Virus record (IMG/VR): IMGVR_UViG_3300042452_000300
Coordinates: 1 to 32,264 of that record
Direction: 5' to 3' (one strand)
DNA: 32,264 nucleotides
From: a virus
This document shows, one piece after another, positions 21,482 to 28,453 of the stretch. Position 1 is the stretch's first letter. Every line of letters starts with the position of its first letter. The position numbers and the translations under genes were made by a program. Below the pieces are notes generated by a model. That model did not search any database and was not told the DNA's origin. It saw only the letters and a program-made list of their open reading frames with translations.

Positions 21482-22119
21482 ACATCGTGTTTTTCGCAGT
21501 AGGCGACGAGCACGCCGCAATGGCCGAGCTTGCTGCGGAAGCGGCGCGGATCACGAATCCCGCCGCCGACCTGTACGTACTTACAGATATTCATACGCAG
21601 TTCAGGACGTTGACGCCGGTACGTGGGCACTGCTCGAAAGAGACGCTCATGTACGACCGCACGATTGCGCAGTATCACTTTCTGCGGGATCGGCGCGAGG
21701 CGATCTTCTTGGATTCCGACTGTGTGGTGCAGCGCGACTTGACGGGCGCCTTCGCCGGGCCGGTGGCCGTAACGGAGCGGATACCGCCCAAGAACGCAGC
21801 CGGGCAGATATACAACGGTGGCGTTCTCTACGGATCAGGGCATGCAGGCGTGGCGTTCTGGCTCTCGTGGTGCGAACTGTACTGGCTCATCCAGCGAGAC
21901 GCCTGGGCGTGGTACGGGGATCAGGTGTTGCTGGCGAAGCTGGTGCCGAACTACACCTCGACGCAGGTTTATCCGTCGCACACGCACAACCTCGTGTTGT
22001 CTAGCGCCGTCGAGATCGACGCGCACCCGGACGCCTACATCGTCCACTACAAGGGCAAGCGCAAGCACTGGATGCGTGACCATGTGGAAGCGATCAAACA
22101 GATGAAGGTGGCCGCATGA
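21478..22119 (+). CDS. GT-A-fold (GT8-like) glycosyltransferase, 213 aa
   Basis: ATG 21478 overlaps the methyltransferase stop. The DxD metal and nucleotide-sugar motif is FLDSDCVV (Asp79, Asp81), preceded by AQYHFLRDRREAI. An acceptor-side loop IYNGGVLYGS is at 111-120, a late DQVLLAKLV follows, and the C-terminal IVHYKGKRKHW supplies the His/Lys of GT8-type enzymes. It would move a sugar from a nucleotide donor to an unknown acceptor. There is no signal peptide or membrane segment, so it acts in the cytoplasm, consistent with modifying sugars on newly made virion proteins or nucleotide-linked glycans (inference). Confidence 0.8.
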   Translation: MNIVFFAVGDEHAAMAELAAEAARITNPAADLYVLTDIHTQFRTLTPVRGHCSKETLMYDRTIAQYHFLRDRREAIFLDSDCVVQRDLTGAFAGPVAVTERIPPKNAAGQIYNGGVLYGSGHAGVAFWLSWCELYWLIQRDAWAWYGDQVLLAKLVPNYTSTQVYPSHTHNLVLSSAVEIDAHPDAYIVHYKGKRKHWMRDHVEAIKQMKVAA

Positions 22120-22325
22120 GACGCCGACAGATTTACGCCATCCGAGAGCAGGAAGCCGAGCAACTACGAAGGGAGGTGATCCGAAGTGCGTTCAAAGTCG
22201 AAGAAGCCGATGCCAATGCCGGGCAAAGGCAAGAAGTAAGCACCAGCAGCGTCAATTGTCCGACGTGTGGGAAAGCGCTCCAGCCTCGCGGGGCGCATTT
22301 CCACATCCGCGCGTGCAAGGGGTAA
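22116..22325 (+). CDS. Small protein with C-terminal Cys/His zinc-finger-like motif, 69 aa
   Basis: The ATG overlaps the preceding stop (ATGA). The N-terminal half is a charged helix (REQEAEQLRREVIRSAF). The C-terminal half has NCPTCGKALQPRGAHFHIRA followed by Cys, a Cys-x2-Cys and His-x-His/Cys arrangement that could bind one zinc. A second short frame with a near-perfect Shine-Dalgarno is nested inside. Function unknown. Confidence 0.5.
   Translation: MRRRQIYAIREQEAEQLRREVIRSAFKVEEADANAGQRQEVSTSSVNCPTCGKALQPRGAHFHIRACKG
22186..22239 (+). CDS. Nested 17-aa basic peptide behind a near-perfect Shine-Dalgarno
   Basis: GGGAGGTGATCC (22171-22182) matches the anti-Shine-Dalgarno end of 16S rRNA over 11 of 12 bases and precedes GTG 22186 by three bases. 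The product is MRSKSKKPMPMPGKGKK, Lys/Pro/Met/Gly-rich. Short peptides of this composition occur near head genes of other podovirus-like phages, as I recall. It lies in another frame within the 22116-22325 gene. Confidence 0.4.
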   Translation: MRSKSKKPMPMPGKGKK

Positions 22326-22328
22326 GGC

Positions 22329-22946
22329 ATGGCTATTAGCACGTATTCCGAACTCAAGACCGCGATCTTCGCATGGGTCGATTCATCCTCCGGCGACTTC
22401 AGCGGCACGACGATTGACGACCTCATCTTGATGGCGCACCAGCGGATCGGGCGCGAGGTGCGATGCCGCGAGATGGAGGCCGACATTTCCGCAACCGTCA
22501 GTGCGGGCGTGGTCCCGTTGCCTGCGGACTTCGTGGACCTGAAGTATGCCTACCTGAACAACGAGCAGCCGACCAAGTTTCTACAGAAGCGCACGGCGCG
22601 GTTTATTTACGAGCGATACCCGCACCGGGATGCTGCCGGGCGTCCTGGCTACGTAGCACGCGAGGGCACGAATTTCATCTTTGGCCCGTACCCGGACAGC
22701 GGCACGACGTACAACTTAAAGGGCGTGTACTGGCGGCGCATGACGTTGACCACGACGCTGACGTTCAACGAAGTGTTCCGCGTGCATCCTGACCTGTATC
22801 TGGCGGCATCCGTGGCCGAAGCGATCCCGTTCGTCGGGCAGGATGCTCGGTTGCAAGTGTGGGAAGCGAAGTATCAGCAGATCCGCAATGACCTGTTGAA
22901 CGAGGTGAACACCGAAGGTTATGAAGGAAGCGAGGTCGAGTTCTAA
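22329..22946 (+). CDS. Head-to-tail adaptor-type protein, 205 aa
   Basis: AAGG is just upstream of the ATG. The N-terminus (MAISTYSELKTAIFAWVDSS) and the helical core IDDLILMAHQRIGREVRCRE match phage adaptor proteins that sit under the portal (P22 gp4 position). The middle has VVPLPADFVDLKYAYLNNEQ and FIFGPYPDSGTTYNLKGVYW, and the C-terminal part is helical (VWEAKYQQIRNDLLNEVNTE). It would join the portal ring to the tail hub encoded at 23804. One-base overlap with the next gene. Confidence 0.8.
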   Translation: MAISTYSELKTAIFAWVDSSSGDFSGTTIDDLILMAHQRIGREVRCREMEADISATVSAGVVPLPADFVDLKYAYLNNEQPTKFLQKRTARFIYERYPHRDAAGRPGYVAREGTNFIFGPYPDSGTTYNLKGVYWRRMTLTTTLTFNEVFRVHPDLYLAASVAEAIPFVGQDARLQVWEAKYQQIRNDLLNEVNTEGYEGSEVEF

Positions 22947-23629
22947 TGTATCCGCTGAAAATCTTCTGTGGCTATGACCCGCGCGAGGCGTTGGCGTATC
23001 ACGTCTGTTGCAACTCGATCATCCGGCATGCTTCGGTTCCGGTGAGCATCACGCCGCTTGCGCTCAATACCCTGTCGAGCTTCTACACCGAGACGCACAA
23101 GGGCACGAATCAGTTCGTTCACTCGCGTTTCCTCGTGCCGTATTTGTGCGGGTTCCAGGGTCGCGCGCTGTTCATCGACGGCGACATGATCTTTCGGGAT
23201 GACGTGGCGAAGCTGTTCGACCTGATGAGCAACGATGTGGATGTGGCCGTTGTCCAGCACGACTACAAGACCAAATACCCGACCAAGTATTTCGGGCAGA
23301 AGAATGAGGACTACCCGCGCAAGAACTGGAGCAGCGTTGTCCTGTGGAACTGCGGCAACCATCCCAATCACATCCTGACGCCGCAATACATCGCGGAGAA
23401 GGACAGCAAGTTTTTGCACCGTTTCTCGTGGCTCAAGGACGAGCGCATCCAGGCATTGCCGCCCGCATGGAACCATCTCGTTGACGAGTACGACCACAAC
23501 GACGACGCCAAACTGTTGCACTTTACGCTGGCGATTCCGGCGATCTCGTCTTATGAGGACTGCGACCATTCGACCGAGTGGTGGGACGAATACCACAAGG
23601 TCGTGGAGGTAAACGAGCGTGCCACTTAA
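22946..23629 (+). CDS. Glycosyltransferase, GT8-like GT-A fold, 227 aa
   Basis: The protein begins MYPLKIFCGYDPREALAYHV, a pattern of phage and bacterial GT-A enzymes. It carries the DxD motif FIDGDMIF (Asp78, Asp80) after SRFLVPYLCGFQGRAL. A later conserved NWSSVVLWNCGNHPN and LPPAWNHLVDEYD complete the nucleotide-sugar site, and the C-terminal LLHFTLAIP supplies the terminal His. It is a second, distinct GT-A enzyme and lies between the adaptor and tail hub genes, so it is part of the late virion operon. The acceptor is unknown. Confidence 0.8.
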   Translation: MYPLKIFCGYDPREALAYHVCCNSIIRHASVPVSITPLALNTLSSFYTETHKGTNQFVHSRFLVPYLCGFQGRALFIDGDMIFRDDVAKLFDLMSNDVDVAVVQHDYKTKYPTKYFGQKNEDYPRKNWSSVVLWNCGNHPNHILTPQYIAEKDSKFLHRFSWLKDERIQALPPAWNHLVDEYDHNDDAKLLHFTLAIPAISSYEDCDHSTEWWDEYHKVVEVNERAT

Positions 23630-23807
23630 TCAAGCCCTCGATGTGGCGGCAGAGCTTCGCGTGCTGCGTGATCGTCTGAAACAGACGCAGGAGGAACTAA
23701 GCGACGTGAACGCTCGACGCGCGTTGCTGCAAGCGGACATTGCCTCGATCCAAGCGGCGATTGCGACCAAGCGCACCGAACTCCGAACGGCGAGTTCCGA
23801 CCTATGA
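23619..23807 (+). CDS. Short coiled-coil protein, 62 aa
   Basis: GTG 23619 overlaps the end of the glycosyltransferase by 11 bases. Almost the whole product is a heptad-like helix (ALDVAAELRVLRDRLKQTQE; LQADIASIQAAIATKRTELR). It overlaps the hub gene start (ATGA). It may be a tail assembly cofactor or small virion protein; I do not recognise it. Confidence 0.55.
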   Translation: MPLNQALDVAAELRVLRDRLKQTQEELSDVNARRALLQADIASIQAAIATKRTELRTASSDL

Positions 23808-25429
23808 GAATTCCGCTCATCGGATCGCTTGCCAGTCGAGACTCCACGAACACGGCGCTCTACGGCACCGGCAAGGATCAGAGCTTCAAGGACTGCACAT
23901 TCACGGTCTACAAGAACGAGGCCACGGGGCGCACGACGCCGCGCGTCTACGGGCGGCAGTCGTATGCGTTGGCGGGTTCGCCTGCGTCTGCGAGCGGCGC
24001 GGGTACGGCGATTAGGCTGTGGCGCTATCAGTCGGGCACGCCGATTACCGCGTTCGGTTCCACGAACAGCACGATCTACAGCACATCCGCGAGCCTGGGG
24101 ACGATCACCGGGCAGGCCAAGTTTATCGACGAAGCCTTCGCTACCGTTGCCACGCTGCTAATTTCGAGCACGGACAAGACGGCGTGGTATTACCCATCGG
24201 ACGCGGGTACGGGTTCGCCGACGTTTACAGGCGACTTGAACAGCAGCGTGTCGATCACGAACGTCGTTAGCACCGCAGGCGTCTACGTCGGGCAGACGGT
24301 CACGCACGCGAACATTCCAGGCGGCACCGTCATTACGGCGATCAGCGGCGCAACGATCACGATCTCTCAAGCGGCGACGGCCACTGCGGCGGCGCAGTCG
24401 ATCACTCGCACGCCGATTGCGAAGATCCTAGACACGGACTATCCCGGCAACGCCACGCCTAGCCGAGTGCCTACGGGTAGGTTCGCGGTGCTGGATGGCA
24501 TCGCCTATCAGATGGACACGACGGGGCAGATTTGGGGCAGCGACATCAACAACATCGCGTCCTATGACCCGCTGAGCTTCATCGTCACGCAGGAAACCAT
24601 CGATCTAGGAATCGGCTGCGTTCGCTATGGCAATGGCCTGCTGGCGCTGTCGTCGTCGTCGGTTGAGATGTTCCAGAACACGGGCAACCCGGTTGGCAGT
24701 TCGCTGACTCGGGTTCAAGAGGGAACCTCGCACGTTGGCTGCGTGAACCAGTACGCATACTGCGAATTCGGCGATACGGTCGCGTTTATCGGCAAAGAGC
24801 GCGGACTGCCTGGCGTGTACCTGATGGACGGCTTGAAGCCTCGGCGCATCTCCGATCAGACAATGGATGCGTGGCTCACGGCTACGGATCTGACGAATGC
24901 GCGGCTCAACGTGCTGTCGTCGTACGGCGTGCCGGTGCTTGCGGTAACCTCTGCGTCGAATGCGACAAGCTGCTACGTGTGGCACAGCAACGTGAATATG
25001 TGGCATCCGTGGGCGCTGGAATACGGCATGACGCAATCGGACACCATCGACAACCCATCGGCGCACGGTGCGCGGTTCGTGGGTTCAGACGCAACGCAGA
25101 CGGTGACGAACGCCGCCGCTCCGGCTTCGGGAACGATCCAGACGGGCGAGATCGATTTCGATAGCTCGAACGTGAAGCGGTTCAATCGGCTGTCCATTGT
25201 GGGCGACCGGGCGGCGTCTACGTTGAATCTCAGCGTGTCGTGGTCGACGGACAACTACAAAAACTTCTCCACGGCTCGCACGATTGATGCGAGTCAGACG
25301 AAGCAGCAGATCAGGAAGCTCGGGACGGGTAAGGCGATCTCGATCAAGATCACCGGGCTGTCGGGTGTCTCGAATCGGCCACACGGTATCGAGGCAATCG
25401 ACCTTGAAGCGGATCAGGGGACCATATGA
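23804..25429 (+). CDS. Tail hub / DNA-stabilisation protein, P22 gp10-like, 541 aa
   Basis: The N-terminus MRIPLIGSLASRDSTNTALYG is typical of gp10-like proteins. The chain is a beta-propeller-like series (ILDTDYPGNATPSRVPTGRF; VLDGIAYQMDTTGQIWGSDI; VGCVNQYAYCEFGDTVAFIG). Residues about 150-200 insert a small beta module (VVSTAGVYVGQTVTHANIPG ... ATITISQAA) seen in many phage surface proteins. The late segment LTNARLNVLSSYGVPVLAV and RFNRLSIVGDRAASTLNLSV fits the C-terminal domain. It would close the portal-adaptor channel and carry the needle or spikes. Length is close to P22 gp10 (472) plus the insert. Confidence 0.8.
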   Translation: MRIPLIGSLASRDSTNTALYGTGKDQSFKDCTFTVYKNEATGRTTPRVYGRQSYALAGSPASASGAGTAIRLWRYQSGTPITAFGSTNSTIYSTSASLGTITGQAKFIDEAFATVATLLISSTDKTAWYYPSDAGTGSPTFTGDLNSSVSITNVVSTAGVYVGQTVTHANIPGGTVITAISGATITISQAATATAAAQSITRTPIAKILDTDYPGNATPSRVPTGRFAVLDGIAYQMDTTGQIWGSDINNIASYDPLSFIVTQETIDLGIGCVRYGNGLLALSSSSVEMFQNTGNPVGSSLTRVQEGTSHVGCVNQYAYCEFGDTVAFIGKERGLPGVYLMDGLKPRRISDQTMDAWLTATDLTNARLNVLSSYGVPVLAVTSASNATSCYVWHSNVNMWHPWALEYGMTQSDTIDNPSAHGARFVGSDATQTVTNAAAPASGTIQTGEIDFDSSNVKRFNRLSIVGDRAASTLNLSVSWSTDNYKNFSTARTIDASQTKQQIRKLGTGKAISIKITGLSGVSNRPHGIEAIDLEADQGTI

Positions 25430-25800
25430 TCTCGCTCGACAAGACCACGCGGAAACTGCAAGTCGTGCTGGCGGGAGTCGTCACTACGAATGAACTGCAT
25501 GTGACCGTTTCCTACTACGACGTACCGGCGCAGACGAAGTCCGGCACGGAGGAATATCGGCGCGTTGTGTCCACCCATCTCACGACGGGCGCGACGGCGG
25601 TCGATGTGTGCGATGCGCCAGCCACGAATAACACGGTGCGCAACATCGTCTACCTGTGCGTACACAACGCCGACACGGTTACAGCCACGCCGACCGTGCA
25701 GATCGATGACTCCGGCACGAAGTATCGGCAAATGGCGAAAGCCCTGACCACAGGGCAGAGTTTGGTTTACGAGCACGGCGCAGGCTGGCAGGTTCTTTAG
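25426..25800 (+). CDS. Small virion-type protein, 124 aa
   Basis: A beta-rich protein beginning MISLDKTTRKLQVVLAGVVT and containing ATNNTVRNIVYLCVHNADTV and QSLVYEHGAGWQVL. Similar proteins lie between hub and ejection protein genes in podovirus-like genomes and are annotated as unknown structural proteins. The start overlaps the hub stop (ATGA). No motif assigns an activity. Confidence 0.55.
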   Translation: MISLDKTTRKLQVVLAGVVTTNELHVTVSYYDVPAQTKSGTEEYRRVVSTHLTTGATAVDVCDAPATNNTVRNIVYLCVHNADTVTATPTVQIDDSGTKYRQMAKALTTGQSLVYEHGAGWQVL

Positions 25801-25809
25801 GGGTACACG

Positions 25810-27195
25810 ATGAGCGAACGTCAGGAAGACAAGCGGGAACAGGAACGAGTACGCAGGCTCGCGGAGTTTTCTCGGCTATGGCAGGGCGTCGATCCTGCGG
25901 CCATCGAGCGGCGTGTCGATTGGGGCCTGCCTGGAGGCTTCGGCTCCGAGTTTGAATCCATCGTGCCGGGGCAGGCGCTGACCGAGCAGCAAGTTCAAGG
26001 CGTGCTCCAGAATCTACGCGACGGCTACCAGGGTGCGCAGGGGTTGACGCTGGAGCAGTACCTTGCCGATCCGCGTTCTGCGATCAAGATGGAGAACGGG
26101 CAGTACACGTTTCGACCGGAGAACATGACCTCCGATTTCTACGGGATCAATCAGGGCGGCTTTTGGGATGGTATCGGACCCTTTGGCTTGGTGCTCGCGG
26201 GCATGGGGGCACCGTTCGCGGCGTCTCTCGGCGCAGGTGCGGCGGCAGCGGGTGCCGGTGGGGCTGGCGCTGAAGCGGCGGGCGCAGGCACGTTCGGATC
26301 ATCCTTTGCGCCCACGATCACGCCAAGCACGGTCGCGCAGTCAGGCTTGCTCTACTCGGGCGGCAGCATGCCTACGGTCGCAGGGTTAAGCGGCGTCGGC
26401 GGGCTGACCGCTGAAGGCATGACCGCACTCGGGGCGATGGGCTCTGCGGGTGCTGGATTAGGCGCAGGTACTACGGGGGCGCTCGGTAGCCTGGGGCTGG
26501 ATGCTGCGGGCAACATCGTGCCGGGGATAGTCGATCTGGCGAACTCCGGCAGCATGCTGTCGACGATCCCGGCAACAACGGGCCTACCGTCTACGCCTGG
26601 AATGCCGCCGACGAGTTCTGCACCGCCGCCGCCTGCTGCGCCAAATACACCGGCCCCGACGAGTCCGCTGTCGAAACTGTTAAAAGATACACTTGGCATA
26701 GACGTAGATCCAAGCATGCTCAGTTTGCTCGGGCAACTCGGCGGCGCAGGAATTGGCCTGCTCGGCAGCAAACAGCAGACCGACGCGCTCAAGGATTTGC
26801 AGGCGCAGATGACCGGGCAGCGTGCGCCGTTCCTGAACAAAGCAGTCGGCTACCTGAACAACCCGGACTCGTTCTACACCAGCCCGGAGGCGACAGGCGC
26901 AGCAAACGCAACCATGCGGGCACTGTCGACCAAGTTCGGCAATCCGGGCGTGTCGCCGACTGCGCAGGGCTTGGCAACCGGAGCGCTTTACGACCGTTAC
27001 TCTAACACGGTGAACTCGCTCGGATCGCTCGGGCTGTCGGGGCAGGGCATCCAGGCGAATCTCGGGCAGCAGATCGCCAGCACATCGGGGCAACCGTATG
27101 CCATCGCGGGCAACACGATTTCCGGGCTGACCAGCGACAACAGCATGGACGAAATGATGAAGCGTATGTTCAGTCAGCAATTCGGCTTGAGGTGA
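25810..27195 (+). CDS. Ejection/internal virion protein candidate 1, 461 aa
   Basis: AGGGG precedes the ATG. Residues 1-110 are charged; residues about 115-250 are a Gly/Ala-rich hydrophobic stretch (FGLVLAGMGAPFAASLGAGA; GALGSLGLDAAGNIVPGIVD). A Pro-rich hinge near 262-290 (GMPPTSSAPPPPAAPNTPAP) follows, then a helical C-terminus (KQQTDALKDLQAQMTGQRAP). Such Gly/Ala-rich chains are typical of P22-like ejection proteins (gp7, gp20, gp16), which leave with the DNA and line a channel in the envelope. It is the first of three such genes in a row. The exact equivalence is uncertain. Confidence 0.6.
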   Translation: MSERQEDKREQERVRRLAEFSRLWQGVDPAAIERRVDWGLPGGFGSEFESIVPGQALTEQQVQGVLQNLRDGYQGAQGLTLEQYLADPRSAIKMENGQYTFRPENMTSDFYGINQGGFWDGIGPFGLVLAGMGAPFAASLGAGAAAAGAGGAGAEAAGAGTFGSSFAPTITPSTVAQSGLLYSGGSMPTVAGLSGVGGLTAEGMTALGAMGSAGAGLGAGTTGALGSLGLDAAGNIVPGIVDLANSGSMLSTIPATTGLPSTPGMPPTSSAPPPPAAPNTPAPTSPLSKLLKDTLGIDVDPSMLSLLGQLGGAGIGLLGSKQQTDALKDLQAQMTGQRAPFLNKAVGYLNNPDSFYTSPEATGAANATMRALSTKFGNPGVSPTAQGLATGALYDRYSNTVNSLGSLGLSGQGIQANLGQQIASTSGQPYAIAGNTISGLTSDNSMDEMMKRMFSQQFGLR

Positions 27196-27198
27196 CCT

Positions 27199-28452
27199 AT
27201 GGACTTGTCGCAACTGTACGGACCGGGATATGCCGGGTATCTCCAGGGGATGCAATCCTCGCAGAACCGCAACATGCAGGCGTTGCAGGGGATGGGGATG
27301 CTGTCCAACATGCAAACCCAGGACATGCAGCGCAACGCCATGCAGGCGCAATTGGCTGAGCGGCAGCGCCAAGCGCAACAGCAAGTCGAGGCACAGGAGC
27401 GCATGCAGGGGTTGCTGTCGCAGCCTGACGACGTGATCCAAGGGATGCTCGGCATGCCTGCAAATCAGGTGCGCGCATTGTTTACGATGGGCGGACCCGG
27501 ATCGCTGTCGAAAGTGCTTGAGAAGAATTTCGAGATGCCGTCCGATCTGCGGATGATCAATGCGTTGCCGGAGGGGCCGCAGAGAGAAGCGGCGTTGCGG
27601 TCGAAGACGGGCATTAACCCGCAGTTCTTCCAGACCGACCTGGGCGGGCAGCAGGCGGGCTTCGTGCGAGATCCTGTCACGCAGCAGGTACAGCCGGTGT
27701 TTCAGGCTGAGAAGACGGCTGCGCCGGGGTCACGTCCCGCATGGCTCAATGCAGACGGCAGCGTTAACGAGGAACTGTATCAACGGCAGGCAGGGCTCAA
27801 CAGAGCCGGGGCGGCGCAGGGGCCATCGCTCAACATCAATTCTCCTTTGATGCCGGGGCAGGCCGCGCAGAATACGAACGATCAAGGCCTATTGGACGCA
27901 GGGCAGATGATGTCCGGTATGAGTGCGATCCAGCAGGAATATCGACCGGAGTTCCAGACGCTAGGAACGCGCTGGAATGCGCTGAAAACCGGCATGAAGG
28001 AACGGTTGGGATTAGGGGTCACTAAAGACGACAAGGCGCTGCTGGAAGACTTCACGCGCTACCGTGGGCGATCTGCCAATGCGCTGAATCAGTACATCAA
28101 GGCAATGACCGGCGCGGCACTGACTGAGGCAGAAGCAGAACGCTTGACGAAGGCGATACCGTTTGCGGGCACGGGGATGTGGGACGGCGATTCCCCGACT
28201 GAGTTCAAGGCGAAGATGGATGCAGTGACAAAAGATCTTCGCATGGCGACGGCTCGACGTTCTTACATCAAGCGTCAAGGGTTCTCACTTGGTCAGGTGC
28301 AGTTAGATCAGATGCCGAAGATTATGAACAACCGGAGGGCACAGATTAAGAGCGAGATACAGTCCGGCAATCCAAGCATGCAAGAGCAGGAGATCGGTCG
28401 CATGGTGCGACGACGCCTCGCCGAAGAATTCGGCCTAGTTTACGAGCAATGA
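27199..28452 (+). CDS. Ejection/internal virion protein candidate 2, 417 aa
   Basis: GAGGTGA just before the ATG. Residues 15-75 are Gln/Met-rich and coiled (MQALQGMGMLSNMQTQDMQR; LAERQRQAQQQVEAQERMQG). The middle part is polar with Gln-rich loops and the C-terminal 150 residues are helical and basic (MKERLGLGVTKDDKALLEDF; EAEAERLTKAIPFAGTGMWD; MVRRRLAEEFGLVYE). Composition and position between two other large Ala/Gln-rich proteins suit a P22 gp20-type ejection protein. No lytic transglycosylase motif is visible. Confidence 0.6.
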   Translation: MDLSQLYGPGYAGYLQGMQSSQNRNMQALQGMGMLSNMQTQDMQRNAMQAQLAERQRQAQQQVEAQERMQGLLSQPDDVIQGMLGMPANQVRALFTMGGPGSLSKVLEKNFEMPSDLRMINALPEGPQREAALRSKTGINPQFFQTDLGGQQAGFVRDPVTQQVQPVFQAEKTAAPGSRPAWLNADGSVNEELYQRQAGLNRAGAAQGPSLNINSPLMPGQAAQNTNDQGLLDAGQMMSGMSAIQQEYRPEFQTLGTRWNALKTGMKERLGLGVTKDDKALLEDFTRYRGRSANALNQYIKAMTGAALTEAEAERLTKAIPFAGTGMWDGDSPTEFKAKMDAVTKDLRMATARRSYIKRQGFSLGQVQLDQMPKIMNNRRAQIKSEIQSGNPSMQEQEIGRMVRRRLAEEFGLVYEQ

Positions 28453-28453
28453 C

